From Spartobacteria bacterium (GTDB taxonomy: Bacteria; Verrucomicrobiota; Verrucomicrobiia; Chthoniobacterales; UBA10450), in NCBI GenBank assembly GCA_003169695.1, contig PNAS01000042.1, positions 3,419 through 67,418 on the forward strand: a stretch of 64,000 nucleotides of DNA, written 5' to 3'. Both the position numbers and the translations under genes were made by a program. The notes beneath the pieces were generated by a model. That model saw only the letters and a program-made list of their open reading frames with translations, ran no database searches and had not been told where the DNA came from. Shown one piece after another: positions 38,331 through 48,789 of this stretch; position 1 is the stretch's first letter, and each line of letters starts with the position of its first letter.

Positions 38331-38790
38331 CACGATCTGATTCTGGCCCTGTGTTCCGCGACCGAGGCAGAAAAGGGCTTGACGCAAGTAAGAGGGGTGG
38401 TCTTCGACGGCGCCGCAACTGCTTTGGAATGCATGAGTATCATGAGGCGACGGATCAGCATGATAATTGCCCTCGCGGGCTTAGCACTTTGCTCCTGTGA
38501 GGACCGAAATACGCATTCCACCGAGTCCACCAGCCGACAGCAGCAAAGCTCCGAGAAATCGACAAACGGACGATGGATCAGTTGTGCTTTATGCCCAGCT
38601 TGAGTTCCAGCGTCCCGCAACTGAGCAACTCCCATAATTTATCGGTGTTACTGGAAGGCCCCAAATCTCTTTAACCTATTTATTCTGGGGTCTCGTCCGG
38701 CACCAACCCAACACCGATCCCGGCGACATCGTAATCGGTCTTCCTTCTGACCGCCATCGCGCACCGGCACGATGCGATTTATTTCTGAAG

Positions 38791-39180
38791 CTACGGCTTA
38801 CGAAAGTACCCGCCGCCTACGCTGTCTTCCACGAGAGCGCCATGCGGGACTCTGCGCAGGTTGTAGATTTGGTGTGGCGGATACGGGCTCTGATAAAACC
38901 CGGGCGTTTCCGTTCTGCGGCCGAACGGAAAACCACTTCGCGGCCGTGGCCCGTACCGCACGGCCTCAGCTTCATCGATGGACGAACCGATGAGAGCGCC
39001 GGTGTCTGCGCCAATAACCGCGCCCACGACGGCCCCGCGCACATTACCGGTTGCGGCGGCGCCGAGAATCGCGCCCGTGGCTGCTCCCCAGCCGGCGCCT
39101 TGCCCGGTGGCTGTGTCGCAGGAGCTGACCGCGAAGGAAACCAAGAGCAGAGCGGACCCAATCAGGAAGACGTTCTTCAT
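38791..39180 (-). CDS. Glycine-zipper lipoprotein
   Basis: LIGSALLLVSFAVSSCDTATGQGAGWGAATGAILGAAATGNVRGAVVGAVIGADTGALIGSSID. Confidence 0.8.
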   Translation of the reverse strand: MKNVFLIGSALLLVSFAVSSCDTATGQGAGWGAATGAILGAAATGNVRGAVVGAVIGADTGALIGSSIDEAEAVRYGPRPRSGFPFGRRTETPGFYQSPYPPHQIYNLRRVPHGALVEDSVGGGYFRKP

Positions 39181-39222
39181 AATCTAGCGGACAAATAGGA
39201 TGAGATGAGGTCAGACGGGCCA

Positions 39223-40080
39223 TCACTGTCTCCTGTTCAAAAAAACTCGCAGAAGTTGCGCGGCGACCCGGCCACCCTTCTCGAGCCGAGTCAGTCGATA
39301 TTCCTTTTCGAAAACACGAAAGCCGTCCGCTTTCATTCGCTGCAATAAGGCCTGATAAATCGAACGCATTATTTCCGCCGCCACCATCGAGCGGCGATCC
39401 TCCCGCGGCAGCAGGTCTGCGGCGTGCACGAAGAATTCGTCGGCCCGCGCGGCTTCAAATTCCATCAGGCGGAAAAACGGCTCATTGTATTTTTTGAGGC
39501 GAAGATCTTCCTCGGGGTAATCGAAACGGGCGAGATCCTGTCGCGGCAGATAGATACGTCCGTTGCTCAGATCTTTGCCGACGTCGCGGATGATGTTGGT
39601 CATCTGCAGTGCCAGGCCAAGCTGGATCGCGTATTGGCGGCAGGCCGGATTGCGGTATCCGAAAATTTCAATACTGACAAGACCGACGACGCTCGCGACG
39701 CGATAGCAATACACCCGCAATTCTTCAAAGGAATTGTATCGGACGTTCTCCAAGTCCATCTCAACGCCATCGATAATTTCCTCCAGCATTGCCGGCGTAA
39801 GAGAATATTTCGCGATCAAATCACGCACGTTGCGCGCGAGCTTGGGCTCATCAGGCGTGCCTTTCCGGAGCCATCGGCGCCATGCGGTCAGATCGTGGGC
39901 TTTTTCCCGAACGGTAAGGTCGGTCGAGTCCGCGATGTCGTCGATCACCCGGCAGAACGCATAAAAGATGGTGATGTCCTCACGGCGTTCACGCCCGAGT
40001 GAGACGAAGGCCAAAGCCAGGTTCGATTTGCTTTCGCGGGTGATTTTGGCTGCATTCACCTTCTCTAATACCGGATCCAC
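39223..40080 (-). CDS. Squalene/phytoene synthase-family protein
   Basis: FYAFCRVIDDIADSTD, GLALQMTNIIRDVGKDLSNGRIYLP; GTG start preferred because the longer ORF overlaps the upstream gene. Confidence 0.88.
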   Translation of the reverse strand: MDPVLEKVNAAKITRESKSNLALAFVSLGRERREDITIFYAFCRVIDDIADSTDLTVREKAHDLTAWRRWLRKGTPDEPKLARNVRDLIAKYSLTPAMLEEIIDGVEMDLENVRYNSFEELRVYCYRVASVVGLVSIEIFGYRNPACRQYAIQLGLALQMTNIIRDVGKDLSNGRIYLPRQDLARFDYPEEDLRLKKYNEPFFRLMEFEAARADEFFVHAADLLPREDRRSMVAAEIMRSIYQALLQRMKADGFRVFEKEYRLTRLEKGGRVAAQLLRVFLNRRQ

Positions 40081-41243
40081 GTTTCCTGATTCGCGCGCGC
40101 GGTCTCGCACTGGCGGAACAGACAAACCCATGAGGCCAGGAGCCAGCCTGTAATAAGTCCGCGCACACAAACGTAAATTACCTTCCACACGATCACGGCC
40201 CCCACGCGATCCGCCACCGCACCGCGGACGATGGCATCGCACGCCGTCAGAAAGAAAAAATGCAGCGCCGCGATGAGCAAAAACCAGCCGAAGCGATAGA
40301 AGTTGCGTCGAATAAATTCGCGATGAGCGCGAAAGGCAGCTCCCAAACTTTCGTTATGGAGTGCGAGCGAAATCTGGACTGAGCAAAACGCTATGATTAA
40401 TCCGCTCATCACGAGGCGCTCGAGCGGCAGAAAATCGAGGACACCAGGAACGTTCCGGAAATACGCCAGCAAGAGCGGCGCTCGCACGATCAAGGTGCTC
40501 ACGATGACGACGATGCCGGCCCATTCCAGGACATAGCTGAAGCGGCGCATCGCGAACCGGAACAGATCTCCTTCACCGAAGCTCAAGCCCTTGACCCACG
40601 CCAGACAAACGGTGATCAGGTAAACCTGAATGTAGACGCCAAACAGGTATTCGAAGATGAATGCCACCGCGTCGATCGTCGCCGAGATTTGCAGTAATCC
40701 GGCGGTGGGCCCCACCCCACCCCACTCCGGCAATCGCCAAAAAGCGATCGGCTTCAGGAGGGTGGCGAAAACGCTAATGAGCAAAACGAGGTAGATCGCA
40801 TAGCCCCAAAGTTGATAGCGTTTCCGCAGCGCGCGAAACAGGGCGCCGTGCAGTCCGCGCCAGTTGAGGATCAAGAGAACGGCCGCGAGAACCGACAATG
40901 GATAGGTGGTCGTCGCGTTGTCGAAAATTCCCGCGACCCCTTCCAGCGCCGGCAGCGGGACTTCACGCCAGATTTCCACGAAGCGCGGCCACTCCCAGCT
41001 GTTCGGCGCAAGAATCTGGCTGAAATCGAGATCCGAAGGCTGTTGCAGCGGAGTGAAGGTTGCGAATTGGAAGACCGAATAGACGCAGCCCAACAACGTG
41101 AACGTGAGCCAGATTCGTTTGAAACGCGTGATGCAGCGAAAGCCGTCGCGCAACGCGAGACGGATCGGATTAAAGAGCATCACGGTGGCATAGCCGCTGC
41201 AAAGTCCCAGCAGCGGATAGACTCGCGGCACGCTCGAAAGCAT
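40065..41243 (-). CDS. Polytopic membrane protein of unknown function
   Basis: 392 aa, many hydrophobic segments; 16-bp overlap with the squalene/phytoene synthase-like gene. Confidence 0.75.
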   Translation of the reverse strand: MLSSVPRVYPLLGLCSGYATVMLFNPIRLALRDGFRCITRFKRIWLTFTLLGCVYSVFQFATFTPLQQPSDLDFSQILAPNSWEWPRFVEIWREVPLPALEGVAGIFDNATTTYPLSVLAAVLLILNWRGLHGALFRALRKRYQLWGYAIYLVLLISVFATLLKPIAFWRLPEWGGVGPTAGLLQISATIDAVAFIFEYLFGVYIQVYLITVCLAWVKGLSFGEGDLFRFAMRRFSYVLEWAGIVVIVSTLIVRAPLLLAYFRNVPGVLDFLPLERLVMSGLIIAFCSVQISLALHNESLGAAFRAHREFIRRNFYRFGWFLLIAALHFFFLTACDAIVRGAVADRVGAVIVWKVIYVCVRGLITGWLLASWVCLFRQCETARANQETWIRY

Positions 41244-41253
41244 TTGGCCTTGC

Positions 41254-42351
41254 CTAACGAATCAAGCCCCAGTGGCGATTGAAGGGCCAATAAACAAACA
41301 ACCCGCGTCCGACCAGGTTTTCCTCGGGCACGGGCCCCCACCAGCGGCTGTCGTAGCTGTTGTAACTGTTGTCGCCCATCGCGAAGAAATGGCGCTCCGG
41401 CACCGTGTAAATTTTGGTCGGATCGGATAGATAATCACGCCCCGGCGCGTAACCACGGTAACCATCTTTTGCCGCCATGACGCGGCCGAATCCAAAGTCT
41501 TCCGCGACCTTGCCATTCACATGGAGAAGCGGCGGATCGATCCGCAAGGTATCGCCCGGCACGCCGCCGAGGCGCTTGATAAAAAATGGCGCGCCAGTTT
41601 CCGGATCGCCCGGAATTCCAAAAATGTTATCCGTGCGAAAGACAAAGACGTCGCCGCGATGCGGCTTCACAAAATTATAAGTGCACTTATCCACGAAGAC
41701 CTGATCGCCGGTGTCGACCGCTCCCTTCGCGATCGTCTCTCCCTTTCCGTAGTGGTTTCCGGGAAGGACTTTGAAGTCCTGGCGGAGCGTGTCGGGCGGT
41801 GCATAGACGAGAAAGTTTTGCCGTTCACAAACGATCCGGGAAAAGGTAAAAAAGAAGGCAAACTTTTTCGGAAGGACCTGGGTGACCTGATCGTCTTGGG
41901 CGGAAACGACGTTGATGTAGTTGCGCCCCAAAATAACGAACTCGCCGATCTGGCGGAGGATGTTCGGCGCCGGCTGGGTCGCCGGCGTGGGATGGCCGAT
42001 GATGCCGTTCAACGTCGGTTGCATGGAACCGGTCGGAATTTTGAACGGCTGCAAAAAATACGACCGGATCCCGATCGCCACGACAATCGCGACCAAAATC
42101 ACTTCAATGTTTTCACGCCACGCCGCGTCTTTCGGCGTTGGCATGTGCTGCATATAGAAAGTGTGCAGACGCTCGGACTCGTCTTTCACCGCCTTCTTGT
42201 CGCGCGCGTCTAATGCCTTCCGCAATTTCTCGATCTGCGCCTTCAAATCCGAAATCGTCGCTTGGCTCAGAACATCTTTGCGATAGCAAAGCAATTTCTC
42301 GGCGTGGCGAATGAGGAGGCGACCGTGTTGGATGTAGCTAGGTGTGAACAT
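41254..42351 (-). CDS. lepB: Signal peptidase I with long N-terminal extension
   Basis: YFLQPFKIPTGSMQPTLNG, GDQVFVDKCTYNFVKPHRGDVFVFRT, FFIKRLGGVPGDTLRI, FFAMGDNSYNSYDSR; adjacent to lepA. Confidence 0.93.
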   Translation of the reverse strand: MFTPSYIQHGRLLIRHAEKLLCYRKDVLSQATISDLKAQIEKLRKALDARDKKAVKDESERLHTFYMQHMPTPKDAAWRENIEVILVAIVVAIGIRSYFLQPFKIPTGSMQPTLNGIIGHPTPATQPAPNILRQIGEFVILGRNYINVVSAQDDQVTQVLPKKFAFFFTFSRIVCERQNFLVYAPPDTLRQDFKVLPGNHYGKGETIAKGAVDTGDQVFVDKCTYNFVKPHRGDVFVFRTDNIFGIPGDPETGAPFFIKRLGGVPGDTLRIDPPLLHVNGKVAEDFGFGRVMAAKDGYRGYAPGRDYLSDPTKIYTVPERHFFAMGDNSYNSYDSRWWGPVPEENLVGRGLFVYWPFNRHWGLIR

Positions 42352-42371
42352 GTAAATTGCGGCCTAACGAG

Positions 42372-44168
42372 TTATTGCGCTCGCAGGACTTTGATGAATG
42401 CCTCTTGTGGAATGTGAATCTTGCCGATGCTTTTCATGCGTTTCTTGCCCTCTTTCTGCTTCTCGAGCAACTTTCGCTTTCGAGTGATATCGCCACCGTA
42501 GCATTTCGCCGTCACGTCTTTTCGCAATGCGGAAACACTTTCGCGAGCAATGATCTTCCCGCCGATCGCCGCCTGGATCGCCACTTGATAAAGTTGCCGC
42601 GGGATGACTTCCTTCAATTTCGCGGCCAGCATTCGGCCGCGGCTCTCGGCGCGATCCCGATGCACGATCATGGAAAACGCGTCAACGGGCTCGCCGTTGA
42701 CCAGCAGATCGAGTTTCACTAGGTTCGCGGCGCGATAGCCCATGTGCTCGTAATCCATCGAGCCATAGCCACGAGTGATACTCTTAATCTTGTCATTGAA
42801 ATCGACGAGGATTTCGTTGAGCGGAAGTTCGCAGTGAAGCATGACACGCCGCGTGTCGAGCGACTCCGTGTGGTCCATCAAACCGCGCTTCTCCATGATG
42901 AGCTGAAGCAGATCACCGATGTATTCGTTGGGACAAAGCACGTAGGCTTTCACGATTGGTTCGCGAATCTCGTCAATCACGCTGGGGTCGGGCAGGTGCG
43001 CCGGATTATCGACGAGCAACGTTTCGCCCCGCGTCGTGAGGATTTCATAAATGACGCTCGGAGACGTGGCGATAATGTCCATGTCGTATTCGCGCCGGAG
43101 ACGTTCCTGGATGATTTCCATGTGGAGCAAACCAAGAAAGCCGCAGCGAAATCCGAAACCGAGCGCCACGGAGCTTTCCGGTTGATAAACGAACGCCGAA
43201 TCGTTGAGCCGCAGTTTTCCGATCGCCGTTTTCAAGTGTTCGAAGTCGCCGGTATTGATCGGATAGATCCCGCTGAAAACCATCGGATGAATTTCCTGAA
43301 AACCGGGCAACGGTTCCCTGGCCGGATTGCGTAAATCGGTCACGGTGTCGCCGATCTTGATGTCGGCCGTGCTCTTGATGTTCGCGATGAAATAGCCCAC
43401 GTCCCCGGCCTGGAGCCTTTTCTGCGGGAACATCTTCGGCGTAAAGACGCCGACCTCCTTAACCTCGTAGCGCGCGTCGTTGTTGATCAATTTGATCGCC
43501 TGATCGGCTTCGAGTTTGCCGGAAAAAACGCGGACATAGGCCACGACGCCGCGGTAGATATCGAAAACACAATCAAAGACGAGCCCGCGCAAAGTTTCGT
43601 CGGCGGGTTTTGGGGGCGGAGGGATTCGATGCACGATGGCCTCGAGAATTTCTTCGATGCCAATCCCCATCTTCGCGCTCGCGTCGATCGCTTCTTCGGC
43701 GGGAATGGCGAGGATTTCCTCGAGCTGCTTGTGCACAGCGGGAATGTCGGCGTTGGGCAAATCGATCTTGTTGATCACCGGTATGATGGTGAGGCCCTGT
43801 TTGTGCGCGAGATGCACATTTGCGACCGTTTGTGCCTCCACACCCTGCGCGGCATCGACGATGAGCAACGCGCCTTCGCACGCCGCCAGCGAGCGCGAAA
43901 CTTCATACGCGAAATCGACGTGCCCCGGTGTGTCGAGCAGGTTGAGCCGATATTTTTCTCCCGACCTCGCGGTGTAACGCATCGCAACCGGGTGCGCCTT
44001 GATCGTGATTCCACGCTCGCGTTCGAGATCCATCGAATCGAGCAATTGATCTTGCTTGTCGCGCTCGTGAATCGTGCCAGTGCGATCGAGCAATCGATCC
44101 GAGAGCGTGGTCTTGCCGTGATCGATATGCGCGATGATACAGAAATTCCGGGTGAGCTCGATCGACAT
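42372..44168 (-). CDS. lepA: Elongation factor 4
   Basis: MSIELTRNFCIIAHIDHGKTTLSDRLLDRTGTI... through GGDITRKRKLLEKQKEGKKRMKSIGKIHIPQEAFIKVLRA. Confidence 0.96.
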   Translation of the reverse strand: MSIELTRNFCIIAHIDHGKTTLSDRLLDRTGTIHERDKQDQLLDSMDLERERGITIKAHPVAMRYTARSGEKYRLNLLDTPGHVDFAYEVSRSLAACEGALLIVDAAQGVEAQTVANVHLAHKQGLTIIPVINKIDLPNADIPAVHKQLEEILAIPAEEAIDASAKMGIGIEEILEAIVHRIPPPPKPADETLRGLVFDCVFDIYRGVVAYVRVFSGKLEADQAIKLINNDARYEVKEVGVFTPKMFPQKRLQAGDVGYFIANIKSTADIKIGDTVTDLRNPAREPLPGFQEIHPMVFSGIYPINTGDFEHLKTAIGKLRLNDSAFVYQPESSVALGFGFRCGFLGLLHMEIIQERLRREYDMDIIATSPSVIYEILTTRGETLLVDNPAHLPDPSVIDEIREPIVKAYVLCPNEYIGDLLQLIMEKRGLMDHTESLDTRRVMLHCELPLNEILVDFNDKIKSITRGYGSMDYEHMGYRAANLVKLDLLVNGEPVDAFSMIVHRDRAESRGRMLAAKLKEVIPRQLYQVAIQAAIGGKIIARESVSALRKDVTAKCYGGDITRKRKLLEKQKEGKKRMKSIGKIHIPQEAFIKVLRAQ

Positions 44169-44381
44169 AAAGCGCTGCACTATGCGGGCGCGTCCAGTGT
44201 GGGTCAATCGGGTGGCCGATGCCTTAACCAGTGCCATCCCGAGCCGCGCAGATGGCCAGGGACCTCGCAATTATTCAAGCGCTGCCGCGATACATTCGGC
44301 GCAGACTGCGGATCGGGCGTGCTTGTCATTTGAGTAACACAAACTGCGCTAGCCAGGTTCTTCGTCCGGCAGCCGCCGGAC

Positions 44382-45224
44382 TCAGGATGACCGGTATCGA
44401 GCTCGCAACTCCTCGGGATCGGCGCCGGATTCGCGCAGCTCTCTTAAACTGAGCGAATCGTGCCGTTTAGCGAGTCGCCGGCCTAACGAGTCCGTGATCA
44501 GTTTGGTGTGATAGAATCGCGGCGCACGCAAACCCAGCGCGCGGTAAATCAGCGATTGCCGAAACGTAGAGAGAAGCAAATCCGCCCCGCGAACTACTTC
44601 ACTGATTTGCATCGCTGCGTCATCCGCAACCACCGCCAGTTGATAAGCAGGCACATCGTCTTTTCTCCAGATGATGAAATCGCCGAAATCCACCCCGGCG
44701 ATCGCGAGTTGCGTTCCAAGGCGCTGATCGACGAACTGCAACGTTTCCGCATCCGGCACGCGAAAGCGCCAGTTATGCCCCGAGGGCGAATCAAGGTCGC
44801 TAATAGTTCCGCTCTCTGGCCAGCACGTTCCCGGATAAACAGGTTCTTCGTTCTCATGGTGCGGCGCGCTCGCGGATTGAAGCACGTCGCGCCGCGAACA
44901 GGTGCAGGGATAAATCAACGCCGCGTCGCGCAATTTCTTCCAGGCGAGGAGATAGATTTCGCGCCGTTCGCTTTGGACGTAAGCCGCAAACGCTCCGCTG
45001 ATGTCCGGTCCTTCATCCCACCGCAATCCAAACCAGTGAAGGTCTTCGACGATGGCGTCGCGAAATTCTGCCGCACACCGATCGCGGTCGAGATCTTCAA
45101 TCCGCAGAACCAATCGTCCACCGTTCTGATCCGCACGTTCCTGCGCGCGCCAGAATGTCATCGCATGCCCGATATGAAGATAACCCGTCGGCGATGGGGC
45201 GATACGGCCGCGGTATCCTGTCAT
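44382..45224 (-). CDS. gluQ: Glutamyl-Q tRNA(Asp) synthetase
   Basis: ATG at 45224: MTGYRGRIAPSPTGYLHIGHAMTFWRAQERA..., LVLRIEDLDRDRC, YPCTCSRRDV. Confidence 0.92.
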   Translation of the reverse strand: MTGYRGRIAPSPTGYLHIGHAMTFWRAQERADQNGGRLVLRIEDLDRDRCAAEFRDAIVEDLHWFGLRWDEGPDISGAFAAYVQSERREIYLLAWKKLRDAALIYPCTCSRRDVLQSASAPHHENEEPVYPGTCWPESGTISDLDSPSGHNWRFRVPDAETLQFVDQRLGTQLAIAGVDFGDFIIWRKDDVPAYQLAVVADDAAMQISEVVRGADLLLSTFRQSLIYRALGLRAPRFYHTKLITDSLGRRLAKRHDSLSLRELRESGADPEELRARYRSS

Positions 45225-45324
45225 TCCGAGCGAAGCCGAGGAATCTCTCACTGCCCGCGAATTTGCATGAATCGAGCGATTCCTCGACTACGTTTCGCGT
45301 TCGCGAAACTCCGCTCGGAATGAC
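45220..45324. repeat. Nested inverted repeat spanning both start codons of gluQ and the HAD hydrolase
   Basis: gtcattccgagcg (45220-45232) / cgctcggaatgac (45312-45324); inner cgaggaatc / gattcctcg. Confidence 0.95.
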
Positions 45325-46012
45325 AAAGGTACAAAAGCGTCTCTTGCTTTGGGATATTGACGGCACTCTCATCAGCACGGGTGCGGCTGGACAGCGGGCC
45401 ATCGTGCTGGCGACGGCCCAACGATTTGGAGGCAGCGGAGATTTGGAGGGAGTGGAGATCGCCGGGCGGACAGATTCCGGCATCGCGCATCAGATTCTCG
45501 TGAAACATGGAGAGCCGATCACAGAGGAAAGTATGAGGACATTCCTCGACGTGTATCTGGAATTGCTCGCTCACGAGTTGCCACGCAGCAAAGGGCAGGT
45601 GCTGCCCGGAGTACTGAAGCTGCTGCAGCGAGCTGAATCCCGACCGGACACCATCCTGGGGCTTTTGACCGGCAATCTGCGGCGGGGAGCTAAACTAAAA
45701 CTCCAGCATTACCAATTGTGGCATTTCTTCGCCTTCGGTGCATTCGCGGATGACCATCACGATCGCAACGAGCTCGGCGCTTTTGCCCTGACGCGTGCGC
45801 AGGAGACCACTGGGGCAAAATTCCTGCCGGCGCAGGTCGACGTCATTGGCGACACAGGTCACGACATAACCTGCGGAAAAGCGTTTGGCGCGCGCACGAT
45901 CGCGATCGCGACGGGGTCGTGGCCGCGGGAAAGATTGGCCGAATACGCCCCCGATTTTCTCTTCAACGATCTCTCGAACGTGGACGACGTGAGCGCGACT
46001 TTAGGCTGGTGA
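45320..46012 (+). CDS. HAD-family hydrolase (phosphoglycolate-phosphatase-like)
   Basis: MTKVQKRLLLWDIDGTLISTGAAGQRAI..., LLTGNLRRGAKLKL, VIGDTGHDITCGKAFGARTIAIATG. Confidence 0.9.
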   Translation: MTKVQKRLLLWDIDGTLISTGAAGQRAIVLATAQRFGGSGDLEGVEIAGRTDSGIAHQILVKHGEPITEESMRTFLDVYLELLAHELPRSKGQVLPGVLKLLQRAESRPDTILGLLTGNLRRGAKLKLQHYQLWHFFAFGAFADDHHDRNELGAFALTRAQETTGAKFLPAQVDVIGDTGHDITCGKAFGARTIAIATGSWPRERLAEYAPDFLFNDLSNVDDVSATLGW

Positions 46013-46061
46013 TCGATTGACGCGCGCCCGGAGAGTGACATCTTCCCCCACCTTGACCGCT

Positions 46062-46382
46062 ATGCCTCTGCCCGATGTTCCCAACGTTCTTCCGCTCGAA
46101 GGCGAAATCGACCTTCACGTCTCGCCACGCGTCGCTGCGTCCCTTGGTGCGATGATCGAGCAAAAACCCGCACGCCTGGTGGTCGATCTCTCGCGCGTCA
46201 CTTACATCGATAGTTCCGGACTCGCCGTCCTGATCGAAGGGATGCAGAACGTGGAAGCTTACGGCGGGAAATTTCTTCTGGCTGGTTTGCAGGAGAAGGT
46301 GCGACCGATTTTTGAAATCGCCCGGCTCGATCAGGTTTTCATCATTTTCCCTCACGTGGATGCGGCGCTGGCCGCGCTCTGA
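46062..46382 (+). CDS. STAS-domain anti-sigma factor antagonist
   Basis: LEGEIDLHVSPRVAASLGAMI..., LVVDLSRVTYIDSSGLAVLIEGMQ. Confidence 0.9.
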   Translation: MPLPDVPNVLPLEGEIDLHVSPRVAASLGAMIEQKPARLVVDLSRVTYIDSSGLAVLIEGMQNVEAYGGKFLLAGLQEKVRPIFEIARLDQVFIIFPHVDAALAAL

Positions 46383-47464
46383 AGCAGAATCTCGAGAGTT
46401 CGAGCGACGTTTGCGGAGATGTCGAATCGATCCGCGAGTTCGCGGATTCCATCACGAGCCTGCTCGCGCCGAGCCGCGTCAGACCAAAACAGAAGCGCTT
46501 CGCAAATCGCATCGGTGTTCCGTGGATCGTCCAAGATGGTGCCATGAGCGCCCGTCTCCATGATTTCGGAGAAACCGTTCGCGCGCGTGGTCACAACGGG
46601 AAGGCCGGCTGCAAGGGCTTCGAGGCAGGCGTTGGAAAACGGATCGTAAATTGTGGGGAGCAAAAAAATATCCGCCGCTCCATAAAGCGCTGACATATCC
46701 TCAACCACGCCCAGAAACCGGACGCGAGCTGACTTAAATTTTCTTTCATTACCGCGTCCTGCGACAAGGAGCCGCATCGGCTTCCCGCTCTTTTCAATCG
46801 CTTCGATCGCGAAGCGCAAACCTTTTCGTTCCCACCCGGAACCAGCAAAGAGGACAGCGACGTCTTCAATCCCGAGACCGAGCGATTCGCGACTTCTCGC
46901 GCGATTTTTCTCGTCCCGCCTAAGCGCGCCAAGAGGAACGCCATTGTAAACAACATCAATTTTCTCGAGCGGAAATCCGTAGAATCGCGCGACTTCCTCC
47001 TTCACCATGCGCGAGTTCGCGATCACACGACTCGCTCCCCCATCCGCAAAAAGCGATTTCTCAAGGGCCAGGGTGGTTGAATGCTTGCGATTCAAGACGC
47101 GGCTGAGCCTTTGGAACGGCCCCCCAATCTCCGCGCGCCGTTGCAGCCACGCGCGATGCACGCCGTCGCCGGCACGATAAACATCACATCGCCGGATGCG
47201 CTCAAGGCTCATCAACACATCGCAATTCGCGCGCGGCGCCAGCTTTTCGATTTCATCCGCAAACGCAGTCGCTGATCTCCCGTCGAGGCGGGTAATCGGG
47301 CCGAAGCTCCACTCGTCAGGCGGCCAGTCGGCAGAAGTGTAAAGGCGGAGCTGATGACCCTTCTCCACCACCCCGGCGGCGAGCCGTTTCAAATACGACT
47401 CGGCGCCGCCACCGGAAGAAAATCCGCGCCGGACAAATCCTATGGTAAGATGATTAGATCGCAT
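46352..47464 (-). CDS. Glycosyltransferase family 4
   Basis: GFVRRGFSSGGGAESYLKRLAAGVVEKGHQLRLYT..., DIFLLPTIYDPFSNACLEALAAGLPVVTTRANGFSEIM. Confidence 0.9.
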   Translation of the reverse strand: MRSNHLTIGFVRRGFSSGGGAESYLKRLAAGVVEKGHQLRLYTSADWPPDEWSFGPITRLDGRSATAFADEIEKLAPRANCDVLMSLERIRRCDVYRAGDGVHRAWLQRRAEIGGPFQRLSRVLNRKHSTTLALEKSLFADGGASRVIANSRMVKEEVARFYGFPLEKIDVVYNGVPLGALRRDEKNRARSRESLGLGIEDVAVLFAGSGWERKGLRFAIEAIEKSGKPMRLLVAGRGNERKFKSARVRFLGVVEDMSALYGAADIFLLPTIYDPFSNACLEALAAGLPVVTTRANGFSEIMETGAHGTILDDPRNTDAICEALLFWSDAARREQARDGIRELADRFDISANVARTLEILLQSAASAAST

Positions 47465-47524
47465 TTACGTCATCACGGAACGAGGACTTTACTTGCCCGC
47501 AATCACCACAATACTTGTTAGCCG

Positions 47525-48745
47525 ATGGTGGGTGAAACTCTAAACGCCCCTTCGCCGTCGCGCCCTGCGACCCACAGGTCAGGCGTCCTTCCCAAGCATT
47601 TGCTCTATTCGATCTTCGCGCGGATCGGAGGCTCGGGGCTGGACACGGACGCCTTCGAGACGTTGCGAGCCTCGCATCGAGGAGGATTTCTCGGGCGCGC
47701 CATCGCTTACGATAATCGTCAGGAAGAGATACCGGCGCACTTGATTCAATCGCTCCGCTGGCATCCTGTGCGTCTAATCTCTTTTCTCGATCGCCCGTAT
47801 TATTATGGCGCGAAGAAAAAGTATCTCGACTGGATCGCCTCGCGACATCTCGCGACCGGACGTTACGATCTTTTCCACAGTTGGTCGGGCGACTGCCTGC
47901 AATCCCTGCGCGTGACGCACAAGCTCGGCATTCCCTCGATCGTGGAAATTCCCACCTGGCACCGGGATCGCGGCAAAGTGCTGGGCGATCGTACATCCGC
48001 CACGCCAACGGCGGATCTTTCGGGACATCGGCGTTGGAAAGAAAACTTGCTCCAAACGCGCGAACGTTTTCTGGAGGAGTACGAACTTGCAGACATGCTC
48101 TTTGTCCTCTCCGAAAAGGCGGCGCAGACTTTCCGCGTCCAGGGATTTTCCGAGGAAAAGTTGTTTTATCTCCCTCGAGGAGTCGATGCGGAGCGCTTCA
48201 AACCTGGCCCGCGCCCGCCGATCTTTCGCGCGATCTTTTCCGGCGCCTTGATCGAGCGCAAGGGAATCCATCATCTCCTCGAGGCGTGGCATCGGCTCGA
48301 CCTCAAAGACGCGGAACTGTGGCTGGTGGGCTCCGTGCATGAGGAGGCGCGGCCGCACCTGAAGAAATACTGGCGAAACAATATCAAGATTGTCGGCTTT
48401 GTCCGCGATGTGGAAAATTACTTGAGTCAGGGGACGGTGCATGTTTTTCCCTCGCAATGCGAAGGGAGCGCAAAGGTCACCTACGAGGCGGCGGCGTGCG
48501 GGCTGCCGCAAATCACAACGCGGGAAGCGGGTGACGTTGTCACCGACGGCGTCGAAGGGATTCTTATCTCTCCGGGAAACGTGGGTGAATTGGCGTCGGC
48601 AATTCTCGAGCTTTATCGGCATCCGGAAATGGTCGAGCGTATGGGCGTGGCCGCGCGCCGGCGCGTCGTCGAAAATTTCACATGGGACCATTTTCGCGCA
48701 CGGCTGCTCGGCGCTTACGAGCTCGCAATGCAAATGGCCCCTTAG
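47525..48745 (+). CDS. Glycosyltransferase family 4
   Basis: FSGALIERKGIHHLLEAWHRLDLKDAELWLVG..., VHVFPSQCEGSAKVTYEAAACGLPQITTREAGDVV. Confidence 0.9.
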   Translation: MVGETLNAPSPSRPATHRSGVLPKHLLYSIFARIGGSGLDTDAFETLRASHRGGFLGRAIAYDNRQEEIPAHLIQSLRWHPVRLISFLDRPYYYGAKKKYLDWIASRHLATGRYDLFHSWSGDCLQSLRVTHKLGIPSIVEIPTWHRDRGKVLGDRTSATPTADLSGHRRWKENLLQTRERFLEEYELADMLFVLSEKAAQTFRVQGFSEEKLFYLPRGVDAERFKPGPRPPIFRAIFSGALIERKGIHHLLEAWHRLDLKDAELWLVGSVHEEARPHLKKYWRNNIKIVGFVRDVENYLSQGTVHVFPSQCEGSAKVTYEAAACGLPQITTREAGDVVTDGVEGILISPGNVGELASAILELYRHPEMVERMGVAARRRVVENFTWDHFRARLLGAYELAMQMAP

Positions 48746-48789
48746 CGCCATATGCGCGACCCGTTCGTCGCATCGGGCGACTCCATCTC

